A stretch of DNA of 64,000 nt from the NCBI RefSeq assembly GCF_049943125.1, contig NZ_CP188040.1, positions 1,488,001 to 1,552,000 of the forward strand. Reading direction: 5' to 3'. Under the pieces are notes generated by a model. The model did no database searches. It saw only the letters and a program-made list of their open reading frames with translations, and was not told where the DNA came from. The position numbers and the translations under genes are program-made. The stretch is from JAEXZL01 sp049943125 (GTDB lineage Bacteria; Bacillota; Clostridia; Clostridiales; Clostridiaceae). This document shows, one piece after another, positions 1-7,555 of the stretch. Position 1 is the stretch's first letter; every line of letters starts with the position of its first letter.

Positions 1-15
1 CATTTTTTACTTTAT

Positions 16-1806
16 TTAAAAATCCATAGCCATTCGACTAGACTCTTCCTCACTCAACTCCGTTACATGAGTTTCCATCACCCGGTAAACTCGCTGGCAC
101 AGGTTCAACACACTGGGACGATGGGTAGTGACGATGCAAATCTTATTGGGGCGCTGTAAAACTATATTTCTCAGAACTCGCCGTTCCGTGGTAACATCCA
201 GGGCAGAAGTGGCCTCGTCCAGAAGCAAGATAGGAGCATCACGGAGAACAGCACGTGCAATAGCAATACGCTGAGCCTGTCCTTCAGAGAAGCCCCGTCC
301 CCGCTCACCGATCTTACTGTTGATGGTATCGGGCATCTTCTCCACAAAATCCCAAGCGCAAGCAATCTTCAGAGCCTCTATGATTTCATCATCAGTAGCA
401 TCCTCCTTGACTATGCGCATATTCTCAGCAATAGTTCCTGAAAGGATAGTGTTACCTTGTGGAACATAAGCAAAGAGATGTCTGGTCTCAGCGTTCATCA
501 TCACCTCTTTCCTGTCAGAACTCCTGATTATAGCCTCTCCAGAGTTCGGATGAACAAGCCCAAGAATCAGTCGAATCATAGTGGTCTTTCCCTCTCCCGA
601 GGGGCCAACCAAAGCCACAATTTCGCTAGGACGAGCAATAAATTGGCTATCAGTGATGACCTGAGTCCCCTCTACATAGGAGAAGTTTACATCCCTCATC
701 TGGATAGTCAACCCATCCCTTGCCACGACATCCAATTCACTGCTCTCGGGAATATGAATCTCTCTGGGCAGCTCCACCAGCTCCCTAATACGATGGGCTG
801 AAATAGAGCTGTTAAGAAAATTGGGGATAATGGATAACAGGCTACTGAATGAGCTAGAAAGCTTATTCCGTTGCTGTAAGAATAGCGTCATAGTACCGTA
901 GGTAATATCACGTGTCCAGAGACGCCAAAGACAGTAAGCAAAGGCCATGCCCTGAACCAACTCTCCAATTAAGGTAGTAATGATGTTAGTCTTGATGGAA
1001 AACATATTATACTTTAAAATTACATCCTTGAATTTCTTCTGCCACCAACGCATCTTTTTGCTGTAATAGGGTGTGACTCCAAAAGATTTAATGGTATCGA
1101 AGTTATAAAAAGCCTCTACCTCAAAGGTCATCATATCACTGCTCATTTCTCTAACCTTTTTTCCGTATTCTCTCTGTTTTTTCAGCACTACACGAGAAAT
1201 CAAAAAGAGAAATGGTGCACTGGCAAAAGCTAATACCGCCATCACCCAATCATAGTATAAAATAACAAAAAAAGTAGCTACAAAGTTATAAAAAGCAATG
1301 ATAATTGATGGCAACCAGCTGATTGCATTGCCGCTGACGGTTCCTGCATCACTGTTAAAACGGTTAAGCACATCTCCATTAGAGTAGTTACTGATAGCAA
1401 GCCAATCAGCATCAACTATCTTATCAAATATATCTGCCTGAATATCGTTGTTTATATAGATTCCCAACTTGGTGTTTATACGATTAAGAATGCTATTAAA
1501 AGCCAGCGTAAACAATGTGGTAAACACCATAACAGCCACCAGCAGCCAGAGTTTATCTGTCTTATAGCCGGTAATAATATCTAGCAGATACTTGCTAATC
1601 ACACTACTAATCAGTCCCAGAGTAGTAGTAATAATACCTAGAATTGTATAAAAAGCTATAATCCACTTATACCTGGCACTATAACTTAAAATCCATTTCC
1701 AGTCGTCAATAATTTCAAAAAACGTTCCATCTTTCCATCGGGAAATAAGTGTATTCAATGATTGAGAGGAAATATTTAATCGATCCCCAAACTTTTTTTT
1801 AGCCAT
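16..1806 (-). CDS. ABC exporter (fused permease and ATPase) of the peptide-modification operon
   Basis: This 596-residue protein is a type-I ABC half-transporter that probably forms a homodimer and exports the product of the neighbouring peptide genes. The membrane domain covers roughly residues 40-330. The ATPase domain has Walker A GPSGEGKTT (401-409), Q-loop Gln450, an unusual signature FSEGQ (506-510) and Walker B ILLLDE (526-531). There is no N-terminal C39 peptidase domain, so leader removal would need another protease, and none is seen in the operon. It is the last gene of the run starting at 4692. The ATG is preceded by AAAGGAGA. Base composition is clearly richer in G and C than in the genes beyond 5 kb, suggesting transfer. 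The ABC assignment is firm; the peptide substrate is inferred from context. Confidence 0.93.
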   Translation of the reverse strand: MAKKKFGDRLNISSQSLNTLISRWKDGTFFEIIDDWKWILSYSARYKWIIAFYTILGIITTTLGLISSVISKYLLDIITGYKTDKLWLLVAVMVFTTLFTLAFNSILNRINTKLGIYINNDIQADIFDKIVDADWLAISNYSNGDVLNRFNSDAGTVSGNAISWLPSIIIAFYNFVATFFVILYYDWVMAVLAFASAPFLFLISRVVLKKQREYGKKVREMSSDMMTFEVEAFYNFDTIKSFGVTPYYSKKMRWWQKKFKDVILKYNMFSIKTNIITTLIGELVQGMAFAYCLWRLWTRDITYGTMTLFLQQRNKLSSSFSSLLSIIPNFLNSSISAHRIRELVELPREIHIPESSELDVVARDGLTIQMRDVNFSYVEGTQVITDSQFIARPSEIVALVGPSGEGKTTMIRLILGLVHPNSGEAIIRSSDRKEVMMNAETRHLFAYVPQGNTILSGTIAENMRIVKEDATDDEIIEALKIACAWDFVEKMPDTINSKIGERGRGFSEGQAQRIAIARAVLRDAPILLLDEATSALDVTTERRVLRNIVLQRPNKICIVTTHRPSVLNLCQRVYRVMETHVTELSEEESSRMAMDF

Positions 1807-1921
1807 AACCGTCTCCTTTTATCGTTTATCGCACCTCATAACTATATAGGCTCTTCAAAGCAAAATATTTTAAAAAAGCCACCTTGAAATCTCCATTACC
1901 CATCTGTTTACGTTATTGTAA

Positions 1922-3022
1922 CTATGATTTGCAATATGATTTTAGTAATTTGTAATATGCTTCCGTCATCTTACACAAATACTCCGGTTTCCCATCTATT
2001 TTTCCTGTTTCTGTTAGACAAGCAGCTGCACAGGTTTTGCAAATTCTCTTCTTGTCGCAGCTTTCACATTCTCCACACTTCAAAAGTTCACTGGTCTCTT
2101 TCACAATGTGCTCCCAACAGTCTTTAAATGAATGTTCCAGTAAACTGATTCTTGGCTCATGGAACATACCGCAGGGTAGCAACTCTCCCTTCCAGTTCAT
2201 CCAAAAACCACTGCGACCAGCACGACAGGTTAACCCTTTTGCACTGGACAAATGTACAGGGTGCTTCAATTTTTCCAGTGTATTTTTAGAAGCAATTGAC
2301 AAATCACCCTGGGGATTTCTTCCTCGAAAAGCCGAAAATAGCGATTCAGCAGCCTCCTCTGGAGACAATCTGCAGAATTCATTGTCATATCCTTCTTTTC
2401 TTGCTGGGGGAAACATATAGCTACATGCTTCCAGATGTGCATGACACTGTTCTGCCACCTCATGTATTTGAGGTAACTGGTTTATATTGTCAGGAGTGAT
2501 ACTATAATTAAATCTAAATGGTACTTTTCTGTCATTGAGCAATTTTACAGCATCCATTACCTGAGAAAAACCTTTTGGATTTCCACACAACCTTTCATAT
2601 GTAGTATCATCTGCACCATATAGGGTAATATTTAGCCTACGGCATGGATACTTTCCGAATATATCCGCCCACTTTTCATCAATTAATGTTCCATTAGTAT
2701 TAATTGTAATCACGAATCCCATATGCATTAATTCTGTATATAACCGCTGAAATTCAGGATAAACTAGTGGCTCCCCTCCTGTAATAAGCAGAAACAATAC
2801 ACCATTATCCTTGGCATCTCTAGCAATTTTTAGCCACCGATCACAGGAAAGCATCCGTCCCCGTGCTTCCATTTGGTCTCTAGTCTGACGAATATAACAC
2901 ATCTTGCAGTTCATATTACAAAGTGGTAGCAATTCCATGGTACCCCCTAAAGGCATACGCAGCATATCTGCATTTGCAGCCAACATATTCTCCACAGGAC
3001 TTATCAAATCATATAATTCCAT
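1922..3022 (-). CDS. Radical SAM/SPASM peptide-modifying enzyme
   Basis: A radical SAM enzyme of about 366 residues. The cluster motif is CNMNCKMC (CX3CX2C, near residues 35-42), and the C-terminal third is cysteine-rich in the SPASM pattern (CRAGRSG, CGECESCDKKRICKTC, then a late C), which normally binds auxiliary Fe-S clusters. SPASM enzymes commonly form thioether or carbon-carbon crosslinks in ribosomal peptides, or epimerise residues; which reaction applies here cannot be read from sequence. An upstream in-frame start exists at 3067, but GGAGGT sits seven bases before the ATG at 3022, so I chose that start; it overlaps the end of the kinase-like gene by 14 bases. The partner PqqD-like protein (4384-4692) would deliver the precursor. 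Confidence 0.93.
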   Translation of the reverse strand: MELYDLISPVENMLAANADMLRMPLGGTMELLPLCNMNCKMCYIRQTRDQMEARGRMLSCDRWLKIARDAKDNGVLFLLITGGEPLVYPEFQRLYTELMHMGFVITINTNGTLIDEKWADIFGKYPCRRLNITLYGADDTTYERLCGNPKGFSQVMDAVKLLNDRKVPFRFNYSITPDNINQLPQIHEVAEQCHAHLEACSYMFPPARKEGYDNEFCRLSPEEAAESLFSAFRGRNPQGDLSIASKNTLEKLKHPVHLSSAKGLTCRAGRSGFWMNWKGELLPCGMFHEPRISLLEHSFKDCWEHIVKETSELLKCGECESCDKKRICKTCAAACLTETGKIDGKPEYLCKMTEAYYKLLKSYCKS

Positions 3023-3887
3023 CGTTCTTACCTCCATATAAGTATTGATGCAACACTCGTGCCGCATTATCCTCCAATGTACAATGGAGCATAATGACAG
3101 TTGTCCGTATCGCCAAATCAGTTAGCATATCTAATGCCTTATTCACTCGTTCTGGATTCCAAGTATTTACCGTACATTCACTAAGCAGTAACCCTGTCTT
3201 CTGAGCTAACGTCAATTCTTCAATTGCATCTTCCTGAGACTGCCTTACAATCACAATTGCGCGAATAGGATAAGATTTATTCTCGCATTCTTCAGCACTA
3301 CCATGAAAAGGAAAACCACAAGCCAACCAACTCTCCCCTTCCTGCTGCAGAAGGCACTTATCACCGTTTATAATCTGTGAACCGTATAGTCGATTCCATA
3401 AAGTTCCCTGAGTTGTCTTGCCTGTACCACTAGGTGCCGTAAACAAAATCGCCTGTTCCTTATACATCATATAGCAGCAATGTAAAGGCAACCCACCAGT
3501 TGTCAATAAATTATTCTCCAGATGCAGCAAATTCCAAATAGACATATTCCCATTATTCCAGACATTGGACAGCTTATTGTAATACACCACCAGTTTTTCT
3601 CCATCAAATCTCGTCTGTGCATAAACAGGATGACCAGCTTTAAAGAGAGCTTGATAAGAACGTATTTCTTCACTACTCTCTTCTTGCCAGATCTCCACAC
3701 CCTCACTCTCATATACTTTTATACCAGTTTTATCCGGTAAAACATCTACCATATAAAAGGATGTTAAAATATATATCTGTGCATCACTATTGATACATAA
3801 AAATGAACCATCTGTGTCCTTCCATGGAATTTCGTATGGACAGTCAATAATAAAAGCTACCTTTCCAACTTGCACTTCGTATCTCAA
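3009..3887 (-). CDS. HPr-kinase-like P-loop protein (possible peptide kinase)
   Basis: A 292-residue protein with an HPr kinase/phosphorylase-like C-terminal fold: LPLH (about 133-136), Walker A APSGTGKTTQ (151-160) and a following NGDK (174-177). Proteins of this type recur in lasso peptide clusters, where PadeK and ThcoK phosphorylate a C-terminal serine of the precursor. No lasso cyclase or peptidase is present here, so the substrate is open; the neighbouring precursor ends in Ser-His-Ser-Tyr, which makes it a plausible target. The start is TTG at 3887 with GGAGGG at a good distance. The gene lies between the precursor and the radical SAM gene, separated from the precursor by a hairpin. 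Confidence 0.8.
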   Translation of the reverse strand: MRYEVQVGKVAFIIDCPYEIPWKDTDGSFLCINSDAQIYILTSFYMVDVLPDKTGIKVYESEGVEIWQEESSEEIRSYQALFKAGHPVYAQTRFDGEKLVVYYNKLSNVWNNGNMSIWNLLHLENNLLTTGGLPLHCCYMMYKEQAILFTAPSGTGKTTQGTLWNRLYGSQIINGDKCLLQQEGESWLACGFPFHGSAEECENKSYPIRAIVIVRQSQEDAIEELTLAQKTGLLLSECTVNTWNPERVNKALDMLTDLAIRTTVIMLHCTLEDNAARVLHQYLYGGKNDGII

Positions 3888-3904
3888 GTATATCCCTCCA
3901 GAAA

Positions 3905-3939
3905 ATAAGGATTCATCTCACCTGGAAATGAATCCTTAT
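3905..3939 (-). terminator. Intercistronic hairpin after the precursor gene
   Basis: A 12-base-pair perfect stem (ATAAGGATTCAT and its complement, loop of about 11) lies between the precursor stop (3971) and the kinase-like start (3887). On the minus strand it is followed by ATTTTC and then directly by the GGAGGG ribosome binding site. It could act as a partial terminator or as a 3' end stabiliser that raises precursor output relative to the enzymes, a layout often seen in peptide clusters. Confidence 0.6.
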
Positions 3940-3970
3940 AAGCATCTATTAAATTATGAAATCATTTAGT

Positions 3971-4096
3971 TTAATAACTATGAGAATATAATTGTGTTAA
4001 CTTAGCATTTGCAGGTCCCGCATGCCATACTTTTCGATTTCCAGCATTTACGCTACTTATCCCACCTGCTTTAAGTATATTATTCAATAGTTTCAT
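3971..4096 (-). CDS. Possible internally initiated 41-residue peptide
   Basis: Within the candidate precursor gene, the codons for the end of the glycine run and the next residue read GGAGGTGAT and are followed immediately by ATG (4094-4096). This is a near-perfect Shine-Dalgarno sequence, although the spacing from GGAGG to ATG is only four bases. Initiation there would give a basic 41-residue peptide, MKLLNNILKAGGISS to LYSHSY, identical to the tail of the long protein. It is an alternative product, not a separate locus, and a run of GGN codons will contain such sequences by chance. Confidence 0.3.
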   Translation of the reverse strand: MKLLNNILKAGGISSVNAGNRKVWHAGPANAKLTQLYSHSY

Positions 4097-4387
4097 ATCA
4101 CCTCCACCACCACCGCCACCTGATGGTCCTACCCATGCAAAATACAATTGGCCATTGTAGGTAATAAACTTATAAGTGGTACCTGATCCATTTGGATCAA
4201 CTTCATGATCACAACCTGACGTGCCAGCCGTAAATATAGTATCGCTGGTTGTAACAACACAATCAACAGTCTGTGCTTCGTAATCATATTCTGTACCTGC
4301 CGGAAGTCTATTGCAACTTGCTGCTATAGCTATATTAGGTGCGAAACATTCCACATCCATTATTGGCTTTACATAACTTCTTTTCAT
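3971..4387 (-). CDS. Candidate RiPP precursor with glycine-run linker
   Basis: A 138-residue protein of no family I can name. It opens with a lysine/proline/glutamate/phenylalanine pattern (MKRSYVKPIMDVECF, then PNIAIAAS), which resembles the leader-like starts of small peptides beside PqqD and radical SAM genes. Cysteines lie at 14, 25, 43 and 59. Seven glycines (90-96) separate this half from a 41-residue tail that starts at Met98 and ends SHSY. The start codon overlaps the PqqD-like stop as ATGA, so the two are translationally coupled. The order recogniser, precursor, kinase-like, radical SAM, exporter is the main argument that this is the modified substrate. A secreted structural protein is the alternative. 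Confidence 0.65.
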   Translation of the reverse strand: MKRSYVKPIMDVECFAPNIAIAASCNRLPAGTEYDYEAQTVDCVVTTSDTIFTAGTSGCDHEVDPNGSGTTYKFITYNGQLYFAWVGPSGGGGGGGDMKLLNNILKAGGISSVNAGNRKVWHAGPANAKLTQLYSHSY

Positions 4388-4692
4388 GATATCTTCTCCC
4401 CTTTCAATTCTTCAATTAATCCATTATGTACTCCTGTTTTGATAAAGGATTCCACATCATCTTCTATGTCCAAAGTAGAGCATTCAAAATTATCAGCTAT
4501 TACAGTCACCAAATCCTCCATCAACCTTGGTTCACTGATGGATTTCCACAAAACAACTCCTGTCTCATTCAATCTGACTATGCCATTGAACTCCTGAGTC
4601 CTTGTTCCTATGGGTATAAGCAACATTTCTCCAGCTATCTCTCTTGCGACAAAGCCATCTTTTGCCTTATATCTCGTATCCGTATCCATCAT
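4384..4692 (-). CDS. PqqD-like RiPP recognition protein
   Basis: A 102-residue PqqD-family protein, the winged-helix fold known as the RiPP recognition element that binds leader peptides and presents them to radical SAM enzymes. Family features are visible: FVAREIAGEMLLIPIG, then FNGIVRLNETGVVLWKSI, then a C-terminal helical half with DIEDDVESFI. It is the first gene of the operon and overlaps the precursor gene by four bases. Two adjacent ATG codons (4692 and 4689) follow AGAAGGA; the second has the better spacing. It is clearly related to the solitary PqqD-like gene at 28402-28665, with the same REIAG and NE-x-G-x-x-LW pattern. Confidence 0.9.
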   Translation of the reverse strand: MMDTDTRYKAKDGFVAREIAGEMLLIPIGTRTQEFNGIVRLNETGVVLWKSISEPRLMEDLVTVIADNFECSTLDIEDDVESFIKTGVHNGLIEELKGEKIS

Positions 4693-4716
4693 TCCTTCTG
4701 CAACTAATCTTTGTTT

Positions 4717-4722
4717 ATTATA
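4717..4722 (-). promoter_or_regulatory. Candidate -10 of the peptide operon
   Basis: TATAAT on the minus strand, about 25 bases before the first ATG of the PqqD-like gene, in an AT-rich 190-base gap. No good -35 hexamer is found at 16-18 bases, so the assignment rests on the -10 alone. A terminator at 4887-4927 separates this unit from the upstream genes, so a promoter must lie in this gap. Confidence 0.4.
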
Positions 4723-4886
4723 ATTAAATTATCATATTCATCATAAATTTTCAACTATTCAGAGAAAAAAATAGTAATTTGTCGTAATATAAGTAATTAT
4801 TATAGATTATGTAATAGACTAAAGATTATATCCATTACCCTTATTTTAATAATGGTAAAAACATTCTGCTTTTATATATGCTAAAA

Positions 4887-4927
4887 AACACCTTAATTAC
4901 TGAAGTTAATTCAGTAATTAAGGTGTT
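4887..4927 (-). terminator. Strong rho-independent terminator at the nucleotidyltransferase stop
   Basis: A perfect 18-base-pair stem (AACACCTTAATTACTGAA and its complement) with a five-base loop. On the minus strand the stop codon TAA of the nucleotidyltransferase overlaps the stem base, and the hairpin is followed by TTTTTT. The plus side is also T-rich. It isolates the peptide operon from the genes upstream. Confidence 0.9.
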
Positions 4928-6170
4928 ACTTTTTTATAATTCCATGCTTTCTTAATAGTTCTATCCTATCATTTCCTATCTTTATACTTTCCGAGACTGA
5001 ATTCTCACTGCCCCTTTTAGAGATTTCCTTTTTATACTTAAAAATCCTCTGTGCCCAGGCAACAGGAAGTAAAAAGGGATACTTTTTTATGTAGCTATAT
5101 CTTCCTGAAAGACTTTTACTATCTGGAAAAACAGTCTTTAACACGTAGAATTTAGACTTTTTACCCTTTTTATCTGAGATAACAGCATTTAAAGTTATAT
5201 TACTGCTATGTTTTCTGCTCATAGTGCTGTCACCGTAAACGCCCGAATTAAGTATCTCTGAAAGAAGGTCCTGAGAATCCACATAAATATTTCTCCACTC
5301 TTCTATGTAACAAGCCTTCTTAGGAGAAAAGCCTAGATATTTCTTTCCTATATCAAAGAGAGCTGCGGTAAAAATATCTGCTTTAATTTTTCTGCAATCC
5401 TCTAAAAGTCTATTCCAATTTATCTTAGCTCCATAGGTATTGCTATATACAATAATATCGCATAGCTGTCTTACACCGAAGCCACTATGAAGAAAATGCT
5501 TAAAGGCATGACAGATTAGATACATAAGATGATCAGTATATTCCATGGTACGGACTTTAACTCCTTGGATTTCCTCTTCTATGAAATTATCAAAGACATG
5601 CTTAAAGATATCATTAAACTCACCATAAGCCTCAGAATGCTCCGGAAATAGATTTTTATGAAGCTCAATATATTGATACCTATTTCTGTAGGATACCTCA
5701 TAACTATCCTCTATTGATTTATCGTCTATAACCTGCATTCCGTAGGAAAGCATAGCTTCATGGCAGAGATTAAATTGCTCCTTAGGGATAAATAAATCTT
5801 CATCACCTGAAGCTCTGTGATCCGGCATAGGATAAATATTTCTACATATGAGTCCTTTAACTACCAGGGGCTTAATCCCAACATCACTGAGATGCTTATA
5901 AAGTACTAAAAAATCTGAGGTTTTAAGAGCTTGAAAATACACCTGCCTCTGAACCTCAACTTTAATAATTTTGTCCAATTGTTCTTTAAAAATCTTATAG
6001 GATGTACAATCGTATACTGCCTCATAAAACATAGGAATCACCTTATGGATAGCTGCTACATTAAATAATTGAAGCCACTCCTCAAAAGTAATAACCTCCG
6101 TCCAATATACCTTTTCACCTAAAGTATGTGCTTTTATAGCATCCAAGAATCTTATGTTATTAATATCCAT
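4926..6170 (-). CDS. NTP_transf_5 family nucleotidyltransferase-like protein
   Basis: A 414-residue protein of the uncharacterised nucleotidyltransferase family (Pfam NTP_transf_5). The diagnostic stretch is VVKGLICRNIYPMPDHRASGDEDLFI (about residues 103-128; key residues K, G, Y, R and D-x-D), giving the paired acidic metal ligands of the pol-beta-type fold. Homologues sit beside PqqD-like and HPr-kinase-like genes in lasso peptide clusters (in pseudomycoidin, PsmN adds sugars to the phosphorylated peptide) and also in polysaccharide loci. Here it lies just upstream of the PqqD/kinase operon but in a separate transcript with the phosphoesterase at 6241. Function in either system is inference. 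Confidence 0.82.
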   Translation of the reverse strand: MDINNIRFLDAIKAHTLGEKVYWTEVITFEEWLQLFNVAAIHKVIPMFYEAVYDCTSYKIFKEQLDKIIKVEVQRQVYFQALKTSDFLVLYKHLSDVGIKPLVVKGLICRNIYPMPDHRASGDEDLFIPKEQFNLCHEAMLSYGMQVIDDKSIEDSYEVSYRNRYQYIELHKNLFPEHSEAYGEFNDIFKHVFDNFIEEEIQGVKVRTMEYTDHLMYLICHAFKHFLHSGFGVRQLCDIIVYSNTYGAKINWNRLLEDCRKIKADIFTAALFDIGKKYLGFSPKKACYIEEWRNIYVDSQDLLSEILNSGVYGDSTMSRKHSSNITLNAVISDKKGKKSKFYVLKTVFPDSKSLSGRYSYIKKYPFLLPVAWAQRIFKYKKEISKRGSENSVSESIKIGNDRIELLRKHGIIKK

Positions 6171-6240
6171 AAATTCTCCTTTATATTAGTAAACTAAAGT
6201 AAATTTATCATATAAATTACAACTTAAATTGACGTAATAT

Positions 6241-7131
6241 CTATTCCTCGGGAAATAAATCTACTACGACTACTTCTGGCTTATTATTAATTCTAGGAAT
6301 TATTCCAGAGCTTCCTAATCCCCTAGATAAAACTATGGTACTCTCATTATCTTCTGAAAAATATAGCCCTTCACTTTTTCCTACAAACCATCCTTGATCT
6401 GGAGCATAAAGACCTCCTATAAAAGGAATACGAATTTGCCCACCATGGGCATGACCAGAGAAAATAATATCTACGTCCCAGGCCTCCAAGCTTCCCCATT
6501 CTATCCAGGCAGCAGGCATATGACATATAAGAACTTTATAATCATCTGTATCTTGAAATTTCTTAAGAAAATCTGTCTCTTCAGGAAATTGATCCTTTTC
6601 TTCAGGCTCTTCTGGTAATGCATAGCCATATAATCCGCCTATTCTTATGATCTGTCCATTAATAATTACATCCTCATAATCAAGATCAAGCACTCTTGCT
6701 CCAGCATCAGTGAACGTTTCATACAAGTCATTATGGTAATTGTCCATATGAGCTATTTCATGATTCCCCATAGAAAGATATACTGGAGCTATTTTTGATA
6801 AATCACTTATTAAACATACAGCTATATCTGTGTTTTCATCATCATAATTCAATATATCTCCAGTAATAAGTATTATATCAGGCCTTTCTTCTGTTACCTT
6901 TAATATAAGTTTTTTATTAGTATCTCCAAATTGAGAATTATGAAGGTCTGTGAGGTGGGTAATTCTTATGGCCCCATTTATATCAGAAGAATCTATTGTA
7001 TAGAAGCTTTCGCTAAGAGTATATTTAGAGTTATAAATAGAATAAATAATACATCCATTGACTAAGATAAAAAATATAATAACAAAATACTTTACTAACC
7101 TATATCTACAGACTATATTTTTTTTACTCAA
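6241..7131 (-). CDS. Membrane-anchored calcineurin-like phosphoesterase (YkuE type)
   Basis: A metallophosphoesterase of about 300 residues with one N-terminal membrane anchor (YFVIIFFILVNGCIIYSIY) and the metal-binding motifs in order: DLHNS, GDILNYDD, GNHE, a histidine in LICHMP, and GHAHGGQ. The family is two-metal; YkuE-like members act outside the membrane and may hydrolyse UDP-linked lipids, but the substrate here is unknown. The longest frame starts at TTG 7194 without a ribosome binding site. AAAGGAGA precedes the in-frame TTG at 7131, though with a long 13-base spacer, so the start is uncertain. The gene precedes the nucleotidyltransferase by 70 bases and probably shares its transcript. 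Confidence 0.85.
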   Translation of the reverse strand: MSKKNIVCRYRLVKYFVIIFFILVNGCIIYSIYNSKYTLSESFYTIDSSDINGAIRITHLTDLHNSQFGDTNKKLILKVTEERPDIILITGDILNYDDENTDIAVCLISDLSKIAPVYLSMGNHEIAHMDNYHNDLYETFTDAGARVLDLDYEDVIINGQIIRIGGLYGYALPEEPEEKDQFPEETDFLKKFQDTDDYKVLICHMPAAWIEWGSLEAWDVDIIFSGHAHGGQIRIPFIGGLYAPDQGWFVGKSEGLYFSEDNESTIVLSRGLGSSGIIPRINNKPEVVVVDLFPEE

Positions 7132-7387
7132 TTCTAAATAAATTCTCCTTTTATATTGTTGACTAATAACTACTGAAGCATTTAATTTACACAAAAAATA
7201 TACAACTATGTAGAATTATATCTTTAAAGTTTTGTTATACTATTTAAAATTATGTAAGCTTTGTTTTGTATTCTCTAATGTATAATCTCAGTTCTATAAA
7301 AGTTCAAATGGCTTATATGTTCGCAGTAATATAAACAGAACCATTAGAATATAAACATGGATAGTCATGTTTCATTATCTTAGTTAT

Positions 7388-7552
7388 CCTAATTGGAAAC
7401 CTTTCAGGAAACATTTAAATTCTTTCTATATGACTCTCTTATCTCCCTTCTTATTGCATGGCCACTTCAATATGACGTTCTTATGTCGCTTATTTAGAAG
7501 GTCCCTCCACAACCATATCTCAAGAGAATCTATATACGTTTGTCGTTCTTAT
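7388..7552 (-). pseudogene. Remnant coding fragment, possibly IS66 TnpB-like
   Basis: The 360-base gap 7195-7555 has no intact gene. Read on the minus strand, one frame gives about 40 residues (ERQTYIDSLEIWLWRDLL, then NKRHKNVILKWPCNKKGDKR and VI), then a TAG, then KEFKCFLKGFQLG and another stop. The single in-frame TAG inside an otherwise good frame suggests a decayed gene. The W-P dipeptide followed by a charged stretch and a FLKG-type ending recalls the C-terminus of IS66-family TnpB proteins, but this is a guess from pattern only. Confidence 0.35.
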
Positions 7553-7555
7553 CAT

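Noticed and set aside
1..3. ATG on the minus strand at the window edge
   Set aside because: There is no ribosome binding site before it and no sequence after it to judge.
457..801. Plus-strand frame of 114 residues inside the ABC exporter gene
   Set aside because: It lies wholly antisense to a protein with intact ABC motifs and has no ribosome binding site or family features.
16..4692. Peptide operon as a lasso peptide cluster
   Set aside because: No asparagine-synthetase-like cyclase or transglutaminase-like leader peptidase is present; only the kinase-like and PqqD parts are shared.
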